NCBI RefSeq assembly: GCF_036516575.1
Contig: NZ_DATBTY010000006.1
Coordinates: 62,001 to 126,000 of the forward strand
Direction of reading: 5' to 3'
DNA: 64,000 nucleotides
DNA from: Cerasibacillus sp036516575
GTDB taxonomy: Bacteria; Bacillota; Bacilli; Bacillales; Amphibacillaceae
The position numbers and the translations under genes were made by a program. Below, in pieces: positions 9,347 to 18,496 of the stretch. The first letter of the stretch is position 1, and each line of letters opens with the position of its first letter. Under the pieces are notes generated by a model that was given only the letters and a program-made list of their open reading frames with translations, ran no database searches and was not told the origin of the DNA.

Positions 9347-11005
9347 ATGATGCAAAGTCAAGGGGGAATCATCGTTTCACAAGATTGGAAATTAATGAAT
9401 GATTTATATGATAGATATGAAGCCAATAATTATAATTTTCATCTGGCAACATTATGTTTAAACGATGTATCACAGCTAAATAGCTTAGATCCGAATGTGA
9501 AAGTGATCGTGGTTGATTTAACATGCTTAACAAAAGAACAGCAATATTTTATCGAAAAACGGATTAACTTTGATAAAGATAGACAATATATCATTTTGGA
9601 TCAAAACTTAGATATGACAAAGGTGCGGATGTATTTTCGATTAGGGGTTAAAGATGTTTTTTGCCACCCCTTACAGCAATCTGACATAGAAGAATTGTTT
9701 CAATCAATGAATCTTTTACTTCGGCATCATGCGAATCAAAAAAATAAAAACAAGAAAGTGATCAGCTATTTAAAACGAAGTCTCGCCTATGATTTATTAT
9801 TTGGTAGAGTGAAGAGTCCAAAAGAAATCTGGGACCGGAGTTATACTGTAGGTCTAACGATTGTCCCGAACATCGCAATGGTCGTACATATTGACCAGTT
9901 CAAAAAAATGATTCGTCATAAAAATAAAAAATGGGCATGGTCGATTCGGCAAGAAATTAGCGACGTGATAGGAGAGTATATCCAAAATCTTACTTATGAC
10001 ATACTCGTTATTCCAACTGATATCAATAAGATTGCTATATTACTAGCCGCTCCATTAAAAAATAATCCAAATGAATATGTTGTCTATACTAAAAAATTAG
10101 CTGAGGAATTAAAAGAATTAGTACTTAGCCGAACTCATTTCTCAGTCACGATTGGGATTGGTAATTTTTATGAGGATGCTAGAAACTTAGAAAGCTCCTA
10201 TCGTGAAGCATATCAAGCACAAAGAAATAAATTTTATATTGGTGATAATACCGTCACACATATTCAAGACATTAATCAAGATTCATCCAATCACAAGGCA
10301 ATCTTTTATTATGATGTGTCAGAATTATCACGTCATGTTTTAGCGGGTGATTTTATTCGTGTGAATGACATACTTGATAGCTTTCGACAAATTTTATTTG
10401 AGCAAAAAAACGTTCAACCGCAAATGTTTTATGTGCAAATGATGGATATTTTAACAACGATTGCGCGTGCCGCTGTAAAGAGTGGAGCCGATCCGAAAAA
10501 TGTTCATCATGTTTATCGGAAAGCGCAGTATAAATTTCCATTACTAGAAAATGTGTTTGAGGTCGAACATTATTTTCAACGTGTAACAGATGAACTATTA
10601 AGTGTCGTCATGCATACCCATAATGAACAATCATTACGTTCTGTCCAGAAGGCGATGACATATATTGAAGCACATTTTAATCAACATATTACATTAGAGG
10701 AAATTGCCGAACATGTCAATTTAAGTCCAAATTATTTTAGTAATATTTTTAAGAAGACAACAGGAAAGACGTTTGTCGAATATTTATCACAACGTCGTAT
10801 TGAACAATCAAAAGAATTACTGCTAGATTTAGATTACACAGTTTATCAGGTTGCCCATGCTGTTGGATATAATGATGCGCGGTATTTCAGTCGGGTTTTT
10901 AAATCAATTGTTGGTAAAACACCGACAAAGTATCGTAATTCAAAGCTTGTTAGAAATATGAAAAGGATACAGTACACTGAACATACCGTTTTATCAGAAG
11001 CTTAA
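9347..11005 (+). CDS. AraC-family regulator with receiver-like N-terminus (YesN-type)
   Basis: A 552-residue regulator placed inside the second hut operon and probably its activator. Residues 1-120 resemble a response-regulator receiver: a strand plus Asp in VIVVDLTCL, and GVKDVFCHPL where the usual KP is HP. The normal N-terminal acidic pair is not evident, so it may not be phosphorylated. The middle has a GGDEF-like/YesN linker (IGIGNFYEDARNLESSYREAYQA). Two AraC helix-turn-helix motifs fill the last 110 residues (ITLEEIAEHVNLSPNYFSNIFK...DARYFSRVFK). No partner histidine kinase is present. It starts at ATG 9347 after GGGGGAG. Confidence 0.8.
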   Translation: MMQSQGGIIVSQDWKLMNDLYDRYEANNYNFHLATLCLNDVSQLNSLDPNVKVIVVDLTCLTKEQQYFIEKRINFDKDRQYIILDQNLDMTKVRMYFRLGVKDVFCHPLQQSDIEELFQSMNLLLRHHANQKNKNKKVISYLKRSLAYDLLFGRVKSPKEIWDRSYTVGLTIVPNIAMVVHIDQFKKMIRHKNKKWAWSIRQEISDVIGEYIQNLTYDILVIPTDINKIAILLAAPLKNNPNEYVVYTKKLAEELKELVLSRTHFSVTIGIGNFYEDARNLESSYREAYQAQRNKFYIGDNTVTHIQDINQDSSNHKAIFYYDVSELSRHVLAGDFIRVNDILDSFRQILFEQKNVQPQMFYVQMMDILTTIARAAVKSGADPKNVHHVYRKAQYKFPLLENVFEVEHYFQRVTDELLSVVMHTHNEQSLRSVQKAMTYIEAHFNQHITLEEIAEHVNLSPNYFSNIFKKTTGKTFVEYLSQRRIEQSKELLLDLDYTVYQVAHAVGYNDARYFSRVFKSIVGKTPTKYRNSKLVRNMKRIQYTEHTVLSEA

Positions 11006-11029
11006 TCACAGGAAAGGATGGATTTAACA

Positions 11030-12280
11030 ATGATTACATTTATTAAACATGCAGCACAACTAGCAACATTAACTTCTAGTGTAAAAGGACCTCGTACAAA
11101 AGAGTCTATGTCTGAGTTAGGGATTATTGAAGATGGTAGTGTCTTAATTGAGGATGGTGTGATTATTGCCGTTGGAAAAACAGATGAAGTAGAAAAAGCC
11201 TATCCAGAAAAAGTTGAACATGCAACTGTTTATGATGCAACTGGAAAACTTGTGACACCAGGACTTGTCGATCCACATACACATGTTGTTTTTGGGGGAA
11301 GTCGTGAAAGAGAATTCGAGATGCGTCTTGAGGGTGCGACATATATGGAAATTATGAATGCTGGTGGCGGCATTCATGCAACAACAAACATGACAAGAAA
11401 GGCAACAGAAAATCAGCTTATTGAACAAACAAAGGTACGCCTTGACTCCTTTCTAAAACACGGTGTGACTACAGTTGAAAGTAAAAGTGGTTACGGAATG
11501 GACTTAGAGACTGAGTTAAAACAGTTACGTGTCATGCAAACATTACAAGAGACTCATCCGGTTGATTTAGTTCCTACATTTATGGGGGCTCATGCTGTTC
11601 CATTAGAATATAAGGGAAAAGAAGATGAGTTCGTTCAGCATGTTATAGACGAGATGTTACCAGTTGTAGCGGAAGAAAAGCTAGCTGAATTTAATGATGT
11701 GTTTTGTGAAAAAGATGTTTTTACACCAGAACAATCTGAGCGTATATTGGAGGCCGGGAAAAACCTTGGTTTAATCCCGAAGATTCATGCAGATGAAATT
11801 GCCTCATACGGAGGAGCTGAAATGGCGGCAAAAGTTGGAGCGATTTCGGCAGAACATTTATTAAAAGCATCTGATCAAGGGATAAAAGATATGGCTGAAG
11901 CAGGTGTCATCGCCTGTTTATTACCTGCAACAGCATTGTATTTAAGAGAAGAAGCAGCTCGTGGTCGCTATATGATTGATGAAGGTGTGGCGGTAGCCAT
12001 TTCGACAGATTGTAATCCTGGTTCCTCTCCGACAACATCGATGCCACTTGTTATGAATCTAGCTTGTATCTCTATGCGTATGACACCAGCAGAAGCATTA
12101 ACAGCAGCAACATACAATGCGGCTTGTGCGATTAACCGAGAAGAACGGGTGGGTTCTTTAGAGATTGGTAAATTAGGTGATGTCGTTTTATGGGATGTAA
12201 AAAATTATCAAGAACTACAATATGTTTTTGGTGTTAACCATGTGCATTCTGTATGGAAGAAAGGTAAAAAAGTCGTATAG
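11030..12280 (+). CDS. hutI: Imidazolonepropionase
   Basis: Hydrolyses imidazolone-5-propionate to N-formimidoyl-glutamate, the third step of histidine catabolism. It is an amidohydrolase-fold metalloenzyme of about 416 residues with VDPHTHVVFGGSREREFEMR as the metal HxH site, plus IHADEIASYGG, SAEHLL and STDCNPGSSPT. The frame allows ATG 11018, but AGGAAAGG fits better before ATG 11030, and the family begins at that point. It lies 24 bases after the regulator and is followed closely by hutG. Confidence 0.93.
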   Translation: MITFIKHAAQLATLTSSVKGPRTKESMSELGIIEDGSVLIEDGVIIAVGKTDEVEKAYPEKVEHATVYDATGKLVTPGLVDPHTHVVFGGSREREFEMRLEGATYMEIMNAGGGIHATTNMTRKATENQLIEQTKVRLDSFLKHGVTTVESKSGYGMDLETELKQLRVMQTLQETHPVDLVPTFMGAHAVPLEYKGKEDEFVQHVIDEMLPVVAEEKLAEFNDVFCEKDVFTPEQSERILEAGKNLGLIPKIHADEIASYGGAEMAAKVGAISAEHLLKASDQGIKDMAEAGVIACLLPATALYLREEAARGRYMIDEGVAVAISTDCNPGSSPTTSMPLVMNLACISMRMTPAEALTAATYNAACAINREERVGSLEIGKLGDVVLWDVKNYQELQYVFGVNHVHSVWKKGKKVV

Positions 12281-12296
12281 GAGGCATGCTGAGATA

Positions 12297-13226
12297 ATGG
12301 ACGAATTACAAGATATTTGGATAGGTCGTGTGGATAGCGAGACAGATCAAAGTCAATCTCGCTATCATCAAGTCGTACGTTTTCAAGAGCAAGGAGAAAA
12401 TAATGTTGGATTAATTGGCTTTGCATCTGATGAGGGGGTTCGACGTAATCATGGGCGTTTAGGAGCGAAAGAGGGACCAAATGTGATTCGTAAGCAGCTC
12501 GCGAGTTTACCGTGGCATTTTTCTAATGGGATATTTGATTTTGGGAATATTTATTGTGTGGATCAGGCTCTTGAGGATGCCCAAATAAAATTAGGAAAAG
12601 CTGTTTCACAGGTGCTTAATAATAATCATAAATTAATTGTTCTAGGTGGAGGGCATGAAACAACATATGGACATTATTTAGGAGTAAGAGAAGCAATCGG
12701 TTCTGAGAAGAAGCTTGGAATCATTAATATTGATGCTCACTTTGATATGCGACCTTACGATATAGAACCAACCTCGGGAACGATGTTTAAACAAATCCTG
12801 GATGACGATCCAAACGCCTCTTATTTTGTCATGGGGATTCAGCAGTTTGGTAACACGGTATCTTTATTTGAAGAAGCAAAAGTAAAAAATGTTCACTATG
12901 TCCTTGAGGAACATCTGAACCATACAGCGATAGAAGACTTAACGACTAAACTTAAACAGTTTATTGATCGTCATGATGCTGTTTATTTAACTTTATGTAT
13001 GGATGTATTAAATGTATCTTATGCACCGGGTGTAAGTGCAACAAATGCGTTTGGTTTAGATCCCTTTAAAGTTAGGGAAATCATTCGTACTGTCTTAGCG
13101 AGTGATAAAACAACATCATTCGATATTTGCGAAGTGAACCCAGCGTATGATATTGATAATCGCACAGCAAAGCTAGCGGCAGCATTTGTGAATGAAGCGA
13201 TTCATATGTTTACAACAAGAAAATAG
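12297..13226 (+). CDS. hutG: Formimidoylglutamase
   Basis: A ureohydrolase-family Mn enzyme that releases formamide and glutamate from N-formimidoyl-glutamate. At 309 residues it carries the metal-site motifs GGGHETTYGHY, NIDAHFDMRPY and CMDVLNVSYAPGVSA. The frame extends into hutI, but the start is ATG 12297. AGGAGG at 12279-12284 is 12 bases away. Between them lies a three-codon mini-frame, ATG CTG AGA TAA, whose stop overlaps the hutG ATG; this could couple translation. It is the last gene of the operon and a strong terminator follows. Confidence 0.92.
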   Translation: MDELQDIWIGRVDSETDQSQSRYHQVVRFQEQGENNVGLIGFASDEGVRRNHGRLGAKEGPNVIRKQLASLPWHFSNGIFDFGNIYCVDQALEDAQIKLGKAVSQVLNNNHKLIVLGGGHETTYGHYLGVREAIGSEKKLGIINIDAHFDMRPYDIEPTSGTMFKQILDDDPNASYFVMGIQQFGNTVSLFEEAKVKNVHYVLEEHLNHTAIEDLTTKLKQFIDRHDAVYLTLCMDVLNVSYAPGVSATNAFGLDPFKVREIIRTVLASDKTTSFDICEVNPAYDIDNRTAKLAAAFVNEAIHMFTTRK

Positions 13227-13260
13227 AAACAGAAATCAGCTTGAGACTTTATTGGTACTT

Positions 13261-13308
13261 AAAGATTGCCCTACAGTCTAATGTCGACTCGTAGGGCAAT
13301 CTTATTTT
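13261..13308 (+). terminator. Terminator of the hut operon
   Basis: AAGATTGCCCTAC and GTAGGGCAATCTT form a 13-bp perfect stem followed by a T-rich stretch, 35 bases after the hutG stop. Confidence 0.9.
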
Positions 13309-13469
13309 AGCTTGGCGTGAGTGCTAATGTGTTGGTTATTTGACGTTTATCCTTTCGATTAATTAGTTTAGAAGTAGTCAATGTTAAAAAACGACACACT
13401 TTCGCCCGAATTGATCGTCATGAGATTTCCAATGTAATGTCATCTATAGTGCTTACGTGATAATAGATA

Positions 13470-13488
13470 ACATTGAGGCGTTCAATGT
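13470..13488. repeat. Single dispersed copy of the ACATTGA hairpin element
   Basis: ACATTGA-ggcgt-TCAATGT followed by GTTGTAAT matches the hairpin core of the 53-bp array at 20.85-21.2 kb. It sits in the 370-bp gap between hutG and niaR, which otherwise holds only the hut terminator and unassigned sequence. Confidence 0.65.
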
Positions 13489-13597
13489 GTTGTAATACGA
13501 TCTTGTGTTGAGTGTGTTATATTTCCACCCCCTCACATTTAAAGCGAACACTTGTATTTACTCTTGGTTATAATCAGTACCCATCAATTGTCAAATC

Positions 13598-14122
13598 TTA
13601 ATCGAGTAGTATATTTGCTTCTTGCAACGCTTGACAAGCATCTTTGATTTTGTCCATTGAGTCAGCTTCCAACGTATGTAAATGAATACCATTTGTAAGA
13701 GTTGCTAAATAAGCCGCTTGATTTTCTTTTATTTTCTTAATAAACTGTTTCACTTCTTTACGATTACTTACCATAATCGAAGCTGTTAAATCACCGTAAA
13801 CAGCGTGTTCAATAATGACATCTCTAACCGTGACACCATGATCGACGATGATATTTAATTCTTCCTGGACTTTTTCTGGACTATGTTTTACAGCAATGAC
13901 ATGTTTAAATTTTGAGCTACGTTGATAGATGTACCCTTGACTAGTTGCAATAATCGGTTCACCTTTTGCTTTTAGTAAAGAGACATCTTGAACGATGACT
14001 TGGCGACTAACATTTGCTTGTTCGGCAAACTGTCGACCCGCTATTGGTATAGTTGTCTCCTTTAGTGCATTGATTATCATATGTTGCCTCTCTTTAGAAG
14101 ACATTTTCCTAATCTGATTCAC
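13598..14122 (-). CDS. niaR: NiaR (YrxA) NAD-biosynthesis repressor
   Basis: A 174-residue nicotinate-responsive repressor. It has an N-terminal HTH_11 winged helix (IPIAGRQFAEQANVSRQVIVQDVSLLKAKG) followed by a 3H ligand domain whose histidines appear in VKHSPEK, IEHAVYGDL and NGIHLHTLE. It starts at GTG 14122, about 10 bases after AAAGGAG. It diverges from nadC, and a TGTC-AA-GACA box lies between them. Confidence 0.88.
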   Translation of the reverse strand: MNQIRKMSSKERQHMIINALKETTIPIAGRQFAEQANVSRQVIVQDVSLLKAKGEPIIATSQGYIYQRSSKFKHVIAVKHSPEKVQEELNIIVDHGVTVRDVIIEHAVYGDLTASIMVSNRKEVKQFIKKIKENQAAYLATLTNGIHLHTLEADSMDKIKDACQALQEANILLD

Positions 14123-14174
14123 TTCATATATTCTCCTTTATCATTCGTATATTTTTGTTAAGATTGAACTCGTA

Positions 14175-14395
14175 TTATTCCTTTCTTCTAGCTTTATTTT
14201 TTATTTATGAGTAGTGTAGAGCGCTTTACTCCTCATGGTATTCCCAAATAAATCGTATCTGTGAGGATTGAATGGCTCTACTCCTCATGGTAGCCCCAAA
14301 TAGCTCGCATCTGTGTGGAATGTATCATTGTACTCCTTATAAGTAGCACTAATTTTGTATTTATGTGTAGTGTGCAGAATTCTTCACGACGTATA
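14175..14395. repeat. Degenerate tandem array, 52-bp period
   Basis: The motif TACTCCTCATGGTA recurs at 14227 and 14279, with a shorter TACTCCTTAT at 14331, giving exact 52-bp spacing. A flanking motif TATTTATG(A/T)GTAGTGT recurs 156 bp apart, which is three periods. The first unit can form a TCCTCA...TGAGGA hairpin. The array shares the CTCCTCATGGT motif with the array at 40.43 kb. It fills most of the niaR-nadC gap. Confidence 0.75.
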
Positions 14396-14466
14396 AAACT
14401 TCATCTTTACCATGCATTATAACATTTTTGCATTTAGCTTGTTTTTTCTATTTCCTTATGTCAATA

Positions 14467-14486
14467 TAGGTGTCAAGACAGTTGTA
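14467..14486 (+). promoter_or_regulatory. Probable NiaR operator upstream of nadC
   Basis: TAGGTGTCAAGACAGTTGTA contains the inverted repeat TGTC-AA-GACA typical of NiaR sites in Bacillaceae. It lies about 90 bp before nadC, between nadC and niaR, so it can control either or both. Confidence 0.7.
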
Positions 14487-14572
14487 AAATTATATTATTC
14501 GAATTAATGTTCAGTATTTCACAAACGAACGAACTAAAATAAGTATGTCATATGATCAATAAGGAGATTAAG

Positions 14573-15406
14573 ATGAATCAATTAAAATTACATCAAAAAT
14601 TACAAACATTTTTATTAGAAGATATTGGTGAGAAAGATATGACGAGTCAAACGATTTTTTCTCCTAATCATCAAGGTGAAGGACTGTTTTTAGCGAAGGA
14701 GTCTGGTGTCGTTGCGGGACTCGCTATTATTAAAGAAACGTATCATTTGCTCGATTCAAAAATTAATATACAGTATCAAGTTCGTGATGGAGATGTAGTA
14801 AAGAAAGGCGATGTATTGGCGAAAGTGAATGGTCCCGTATCGAGCATATTAACTGGAGAGCGCGTTATTTTAAATCTTATACAGCGGATGAGTGGTATTG
14901 CTACATTAACTAAAAAAAGTATTTCTGCATTGAGCGATTCTTCTATACAAATTTGCGATACGAGAAAAACAACACCTGGTTTAAGAATGTTTGAAAAGTA
15001 TGCCGTTACTGTCGGTGGAGGTAAAAATCATCGTTTCGGTTTGTATGATGCAGTGATGATTAAAGATAATCATATTGCGTTTTGCGGTTCCATTACACAG
15101 GCGGTTAAACGCGTGAAGCAGCAGTTAGGGCATATGGTTAAGATCGAAGTTGAAACAGAAACGAAAGAAGACGTATTAGAAGCTGTTAACGCCGGTGTGG
15201 ATGTCATCATGTTTGATAACTGTACACCGCAACAGGTAAGAGAATTTTCAACTTATGTACCAGGACATATCGTAACAGAAGCATCTGGGGGCATTACGTT
15301 AGAAACACTACCAACATATGCTCATACAGGTGTAAATGTTATTTCGTTAGGATATTTAACACATTCTGTATCCGCGTTAGATATTAGTTTAGTTGTTAAT
15401 ATGTAA
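14573..15406 (+). CDS. nadC: Nicotinate-nucleotide pyrophosphorylase (carboxylating)
   Basis: Quinolinate phosphoribosyltransferase, 277 residues, which makes nicotinate mononucleotide from quinolinate and PRPP. Recognisable blocks are EDIGEKDMTS, RMSGIATLT, DTRKTTPGLR, YAVTVGGGKNHRFGLYDAVMIKDNH, IEVETETKED, VIMFDNCTP and TEASGGIT. The start is ATG 14573 after AAGGAG; an upstream in-frame ATG at 14552 has no ribosome site. Unusually it stands without nadA and nadB. It is followed in the same direction by a TRAP transporter 90 bp downstream. Confidence 0.92.
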   Translation: MNQLKLHQKLQTFLLEDIGEKDMTSQTIFSPNHQGEGLFLAKESGVVAGLAIIKETYHLLDSKINIQYQVRDGDVVKKGDVLAKVNGPVSSILTGERVILNLIQRMSGIATLTKKSISALSDSSIQICDTRKTTPGLRMFEKYAVTVGGGKNHRFGLYDAVMIKDNHIAFCGSITQAVKRVKQQLGHMVKIEVETETKEDVLEAVNAGVDVIMFDNCTPQQVREFSTYVPGHIVTEASGGITLETLPTYAHTGVNVISLGYLTHSVSALDISLVVNM

Positions 15407-15495
15407 GTTCGGCAATGGAAAATATTTTATCATGCAAAACATGTGAATTAGTGAGCAATCATTTCGCGGTTCGTATATTTAGGGGAGAGATTTTA

Positions 15496-16500
15496 ATGAA
15501 AAGAAGGTATTTACTATTCATATTTATGACGTTATCAATCATTTTTTTAAGCGGTTGTCAAAGTGAGCAAACGGAAACTCGTCGTGTTCAACCATTAGAT
15601 GGAAACTTAACGGTCCATGGTGGGAGTGTTGGTGGAGTCTGGTCTTTATTTACTGAAGGTATATCAGAAGCAGTACGTAAGGAATTTTCAGGAACATTAA
15701 TTAGTGCAGTTCCAGGCACTGTGGCGGGTAACCCTGTTTTAGTTGATCAGAAAGAAACAGATTTCGCAATAGCTGAATCATTAACAGCTCGATTTGCTTA
15801 TGAAGGAAAAGAACCATTTGACAAGAAATATGAACATATACGTGCTGTGGCTGCAATCATGCCTGAGAATGTGTTTCAGCTTGTCGCACCAGTTGATGCA
15901 CCGTTTGATTCTATTGAGGACATTGTTCAAGAACAATTGCCATTACGTTATTCAGCAGGTGAAAAAAATGCTTTAGGTGATATCGTTTCTGCTGCTAGCT
16001 TTAATTCTTATAATATGACTTATAAAGACATGAAAGCAAACGGGGGGCAGGTGCATTTTTTATCTGGTAATAAAACATTTGAATTGATACGAGATGGACG
16101 TATTGATGCGCTTGGAAAATTAGCTCCTCTTCCTGCAGGAGATATTATGGAAGCTTCAACAGCCATTGATTTAAAGTTTATTTCTCTTGGTGATCAAGCG
16201 ATTGATAAATTAATTGAAACATTTGGTGTCACTCGTTATACGATACCTGAAAACAGTTATGATTTTCAAAAAGAACCTTATGAAACGATTAATAGTCCGA
16301 CTATTTTAATAACACATGCTGAACAGGATGAAGAGACTGTTTATCACATGACACAAGCCATTTATAATCAATTAGATTATTTAAATGATGTGCATAAAGG
16401 ATTTCAAAAGATAAATGATGAGACAATTATAGAAGTCGGTGGCGTGCCAATTCATCCGGGAGCAGAGAAGTTTTTTAAGGAAAAGGGATTATTACAATAA
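15496..16500 (+). CDS. TAXI-family TRAP transporter solute-binding lipoprotein
   Basis: A 334-residue extracytoplasmic solute receptor anchored by lipidation: a signal segment, then lipobox LSGC. After the anchor comes LTVHGGSVGGVWSLFTEGISEAVRKEF, typical of the TAXI group. The middle has the regular receptor alternation (PGTVAGNPVLVDQKETDFAIAESLT). The start is ATG 15496 after GGGGAG; an earlier in-frame ATG at 15415 is unsupported. It is followed 30 bases later by the fused permease. The ligand is unknown; the position after nadC hints at a pyridine or other carboxylate. Confidence 0.85.
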   Translation: MKRRYLLFIFMTLSIIFLSGCQSEQTETRRVQPLDGNLTVHGGSVGGVWSLFTEGISEAVRKEFSGTLISAVPGTVAGNPVLVDQKETDFAIAESLTARFAYEGKEPFDKKYEHIRAVAAIMPENVFQLVAPVDAPFDSIEDIVQEQLPLRYSAGEKNALGDIVSAASFNSYNMTYKDMKANGGQVHFLSGNKTFELIRDGRIDALGKLAPLPAGDIMEASTAIDLKFISLGDQAIDKLIETFGVTRYTIPENSYDFQKEPYETINSPTILITHAEQDEETVYHMTQAIYNQLDYLNDVHKGFQKINDETIIEVGGVPIHPGAEKFFKEKGLLQ

Positions 16501-16530
16501 ATTTGAAATGGTCATTCAAAGGGGATTAAC

Positions 16531-18432
16531 ATGAAACGAATGGAAAGGCATTTGTTACAAGGGGACAATTTAAAACAAGAAAAATATGGTCGTTTTTTGT
16601 CGAGATGTATGATTATAATAAGTCTTTTCTTTATCATGTATCAAATATGGTCTGTTGCTTTTTCGACAATAGATCCTATGTACCAGATGTCCATTCATCT
16701 AGTCTTTATTCTTGTTTTAACGTTTTGCTTGTATAGATCAATCCCATTAATCGACGGTCTATTTCTTATACTTGCAACAAGTAGTGGGATTTACTTTTCT
16801 ATTCATGCGGAACGGTTTGCGACACGCATTGTAGGAATTGATCCGTTATCAAATTGGGATATATTCTTTGGACTTATTCTTGTCGTACTAAGTATGGAAG
16901 CGGCTAGACGGACAATAGGAATGCCGATTATTATCATCGCATTGTTGTTCTTAGCTTATGCACTATTTGGTCATTACTTAAGTGGGATTTGGTATCATCG
17001 TGGAATGTCATTGACTGAGCTACTGGAACAATTAGCGTTTAGTTATAACGGTTTATGGGGATCACCAATCGCTGTTGCAGCTTCATTTGTGTTTATGTTC
17101 GTCTTGTTTGGAGCTTTATTACAAACATCTGGTGCAAGTGAGTTTTTCTTTAGATTATCTGTTGCGGTGGCAGGCCGTTCTCGCGGGGGCGCTTTGAAAA
17201 TCGCTGTGTTAGCAAGTGCTTTTTCTGGGATGATTTCTGGTAGTCCGACAGCAAATGTTGTCACAACAGGCTCATTTACGATTCCAATGTCGAAAAAACT
17301 AGGCTATTCTCCACGTTTTGCTGCGGCAATTGAAGCGATTGCATCTACTGGTGGAAGTCTGTTACCACCGATTATGGGGTCAAGTGCGTTTCTAATGGCA
17401 GCTGTGACGAGTATTCCGTACACATCAATTATTATTGCAGCAACTTTACCAGCTCTTTTATTTTATGTTGCTTTATTGGCTGTCGTCCATTTTGAAGCAC
17501 GGCGTCTCAATTTGCCACGAATGGACGAAAAAAATCATCTACCATTAAAAACAGTCATAAAGCAAGGGTGGTTTCATATGATTCCAGTTCTTGTATTAAC
17601 CGTTACTTTATTAAGTGGAGCAAGCCCTTCACGAGCAGGATTATTTGGCATCATAACGATTATCGTCATTCATTTATTAAGGACAGGTTGGAAACAACAT
17701 TTAAGTATGTTACGAAAAGCGATTGATGTAGGTGTCAAAGCGATGATTCCGATTAGTACGGCTTGTGCTGTAGCAGGGCTTGTTATTGCTGGAATAATGA
17801 CAACCGGTTTAGGTGGAAAATTAAACAGTTTGATTCTTGGGTTTACAGCAGGTCATTTTGGTTTAACACTTATCTTCATTATGGTCATTAGTATTATTTT
17901 AGGAATGGGTATGCCAGTAGCGGCGACATATGTTTTAACAGCGATGGTTGCAGCGCCAACGTTAATTAATCTTGGCGTTAGTGAAATGGCAAGTCATTTA
18001 TTCATCGTTTATTTTTCTGTTTTATCAGCGATTACCCCACCAGTTGCTGTCGCATCATTTGCAGCGGCGGGTATTGCAGGAGCTAATCCGACTAAAGTTG
18101 GTGTTGAAGCTGTTCGTCTCGGTTTAACATCATTTATAATTCCATTTGCATTTGTATTGAATCCAGCTTTATTAATGGAAGGGACAGTTGTTGAAATTGG
18201 ATTTGGCTTTATTTTTAGCATCATTGGTGTCATCACTATTGCAAGCGGAATGACGGGCTATTTAAATAAAAAACTTCATTATGGCATACGTATTCTTTTA
18301 GTAGGATTAGGGGGAGTCTTATTGTATCCTACCTTTGTCATACGATTGATTGCTCTGTTATTGATTGGCCTCATTATTTATGTCCAACACGGGAAAAACA
18401 TCATGTCATTTCCCGTTTTTAGGAAATTGTAA
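16531..18432 (+). CDS. TRAP transporter fused permease (4TM/12TM, DctQM-type)
   Basis: A 633-residue integral membrane protein with the small (DctQ-like) and large (DctM-like) TRAP subunits fused, the normal arrangement with TAXI receptors. Long hydrophobic stretches run throughout. Conserved loops include SGMISGSPTANVVTTGSFTIP, ASTGGSLLPPIMGSSAFLMA, GMGMPVAATY and SAITPPVAVASFAAAGIAGA. It works with the lipoprotein receptor encoded just upstream, driven by a cation gradient. Confidence 0.9.
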   Translation: MKRMERHLLQGDNLKQEKYGRFLSRCMIIISLFFIMYQIWSVAFSTIDPMYQMSIHLVFILVLTFCLYRSIPLIDGLFLILATSSGIYFSIHAERFATRIVGIDPLSNWDIFFGLILVVLSMEAARRTIGMPIIIIALLFLAYALFGHYLSGIWYHRGMSLTELLEQLAFSYNGLWGSPIAVAASFVFMFVLFGALLQTSGASEFFFRLSVAVAGRSRGGALKIAVLASAFSGMISGSPTANVVTTGSFTIPMSKKLGYSPRFAAAIEAIASTGGSLLPPIMGSSAFLMAAVTSIPYTSIIIAATLPALLFYVALLAVVHFEARRLNLPRMDEKNHLPLKTVIKQGWFHMIPVLVLTVTLLSGASPSRAGLFGIITIIVIHLLRTGWKQHLSMLRKAIDVGVKAMIPISTACAVAGLVIAGIMTTGLGGKLNSLILGFTAGHFGLTLIFIMVISIILGMGMPVAATYVLTAMVAAPTLINLGVSEMASHLFIVYFSVLSAITPPVAVASFAAAGIAGANPTKVGVEAVRLGLTSFIIPFAFVLNPALLMEGTVVEIGFGFIFSIIGVITIASGMTGYLNKKLHYGIRILLVGLGGVLLYPTFVIRLIALLLIGLIIYVQHGKNIMSFPVFRKL

Positions 18433-18496
18433 TGTTGTATCTAACGGAAGCGTCATGTATGATAAAACGTAAGATCGTTTGAGGGAAGTGACACCA

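Noticed and set aside
12222..12296. Longer hutG start inside hutI
   Set aside because: The extra residues do not belong to the formimidoylglutamase family and no ribosome site precedes it.
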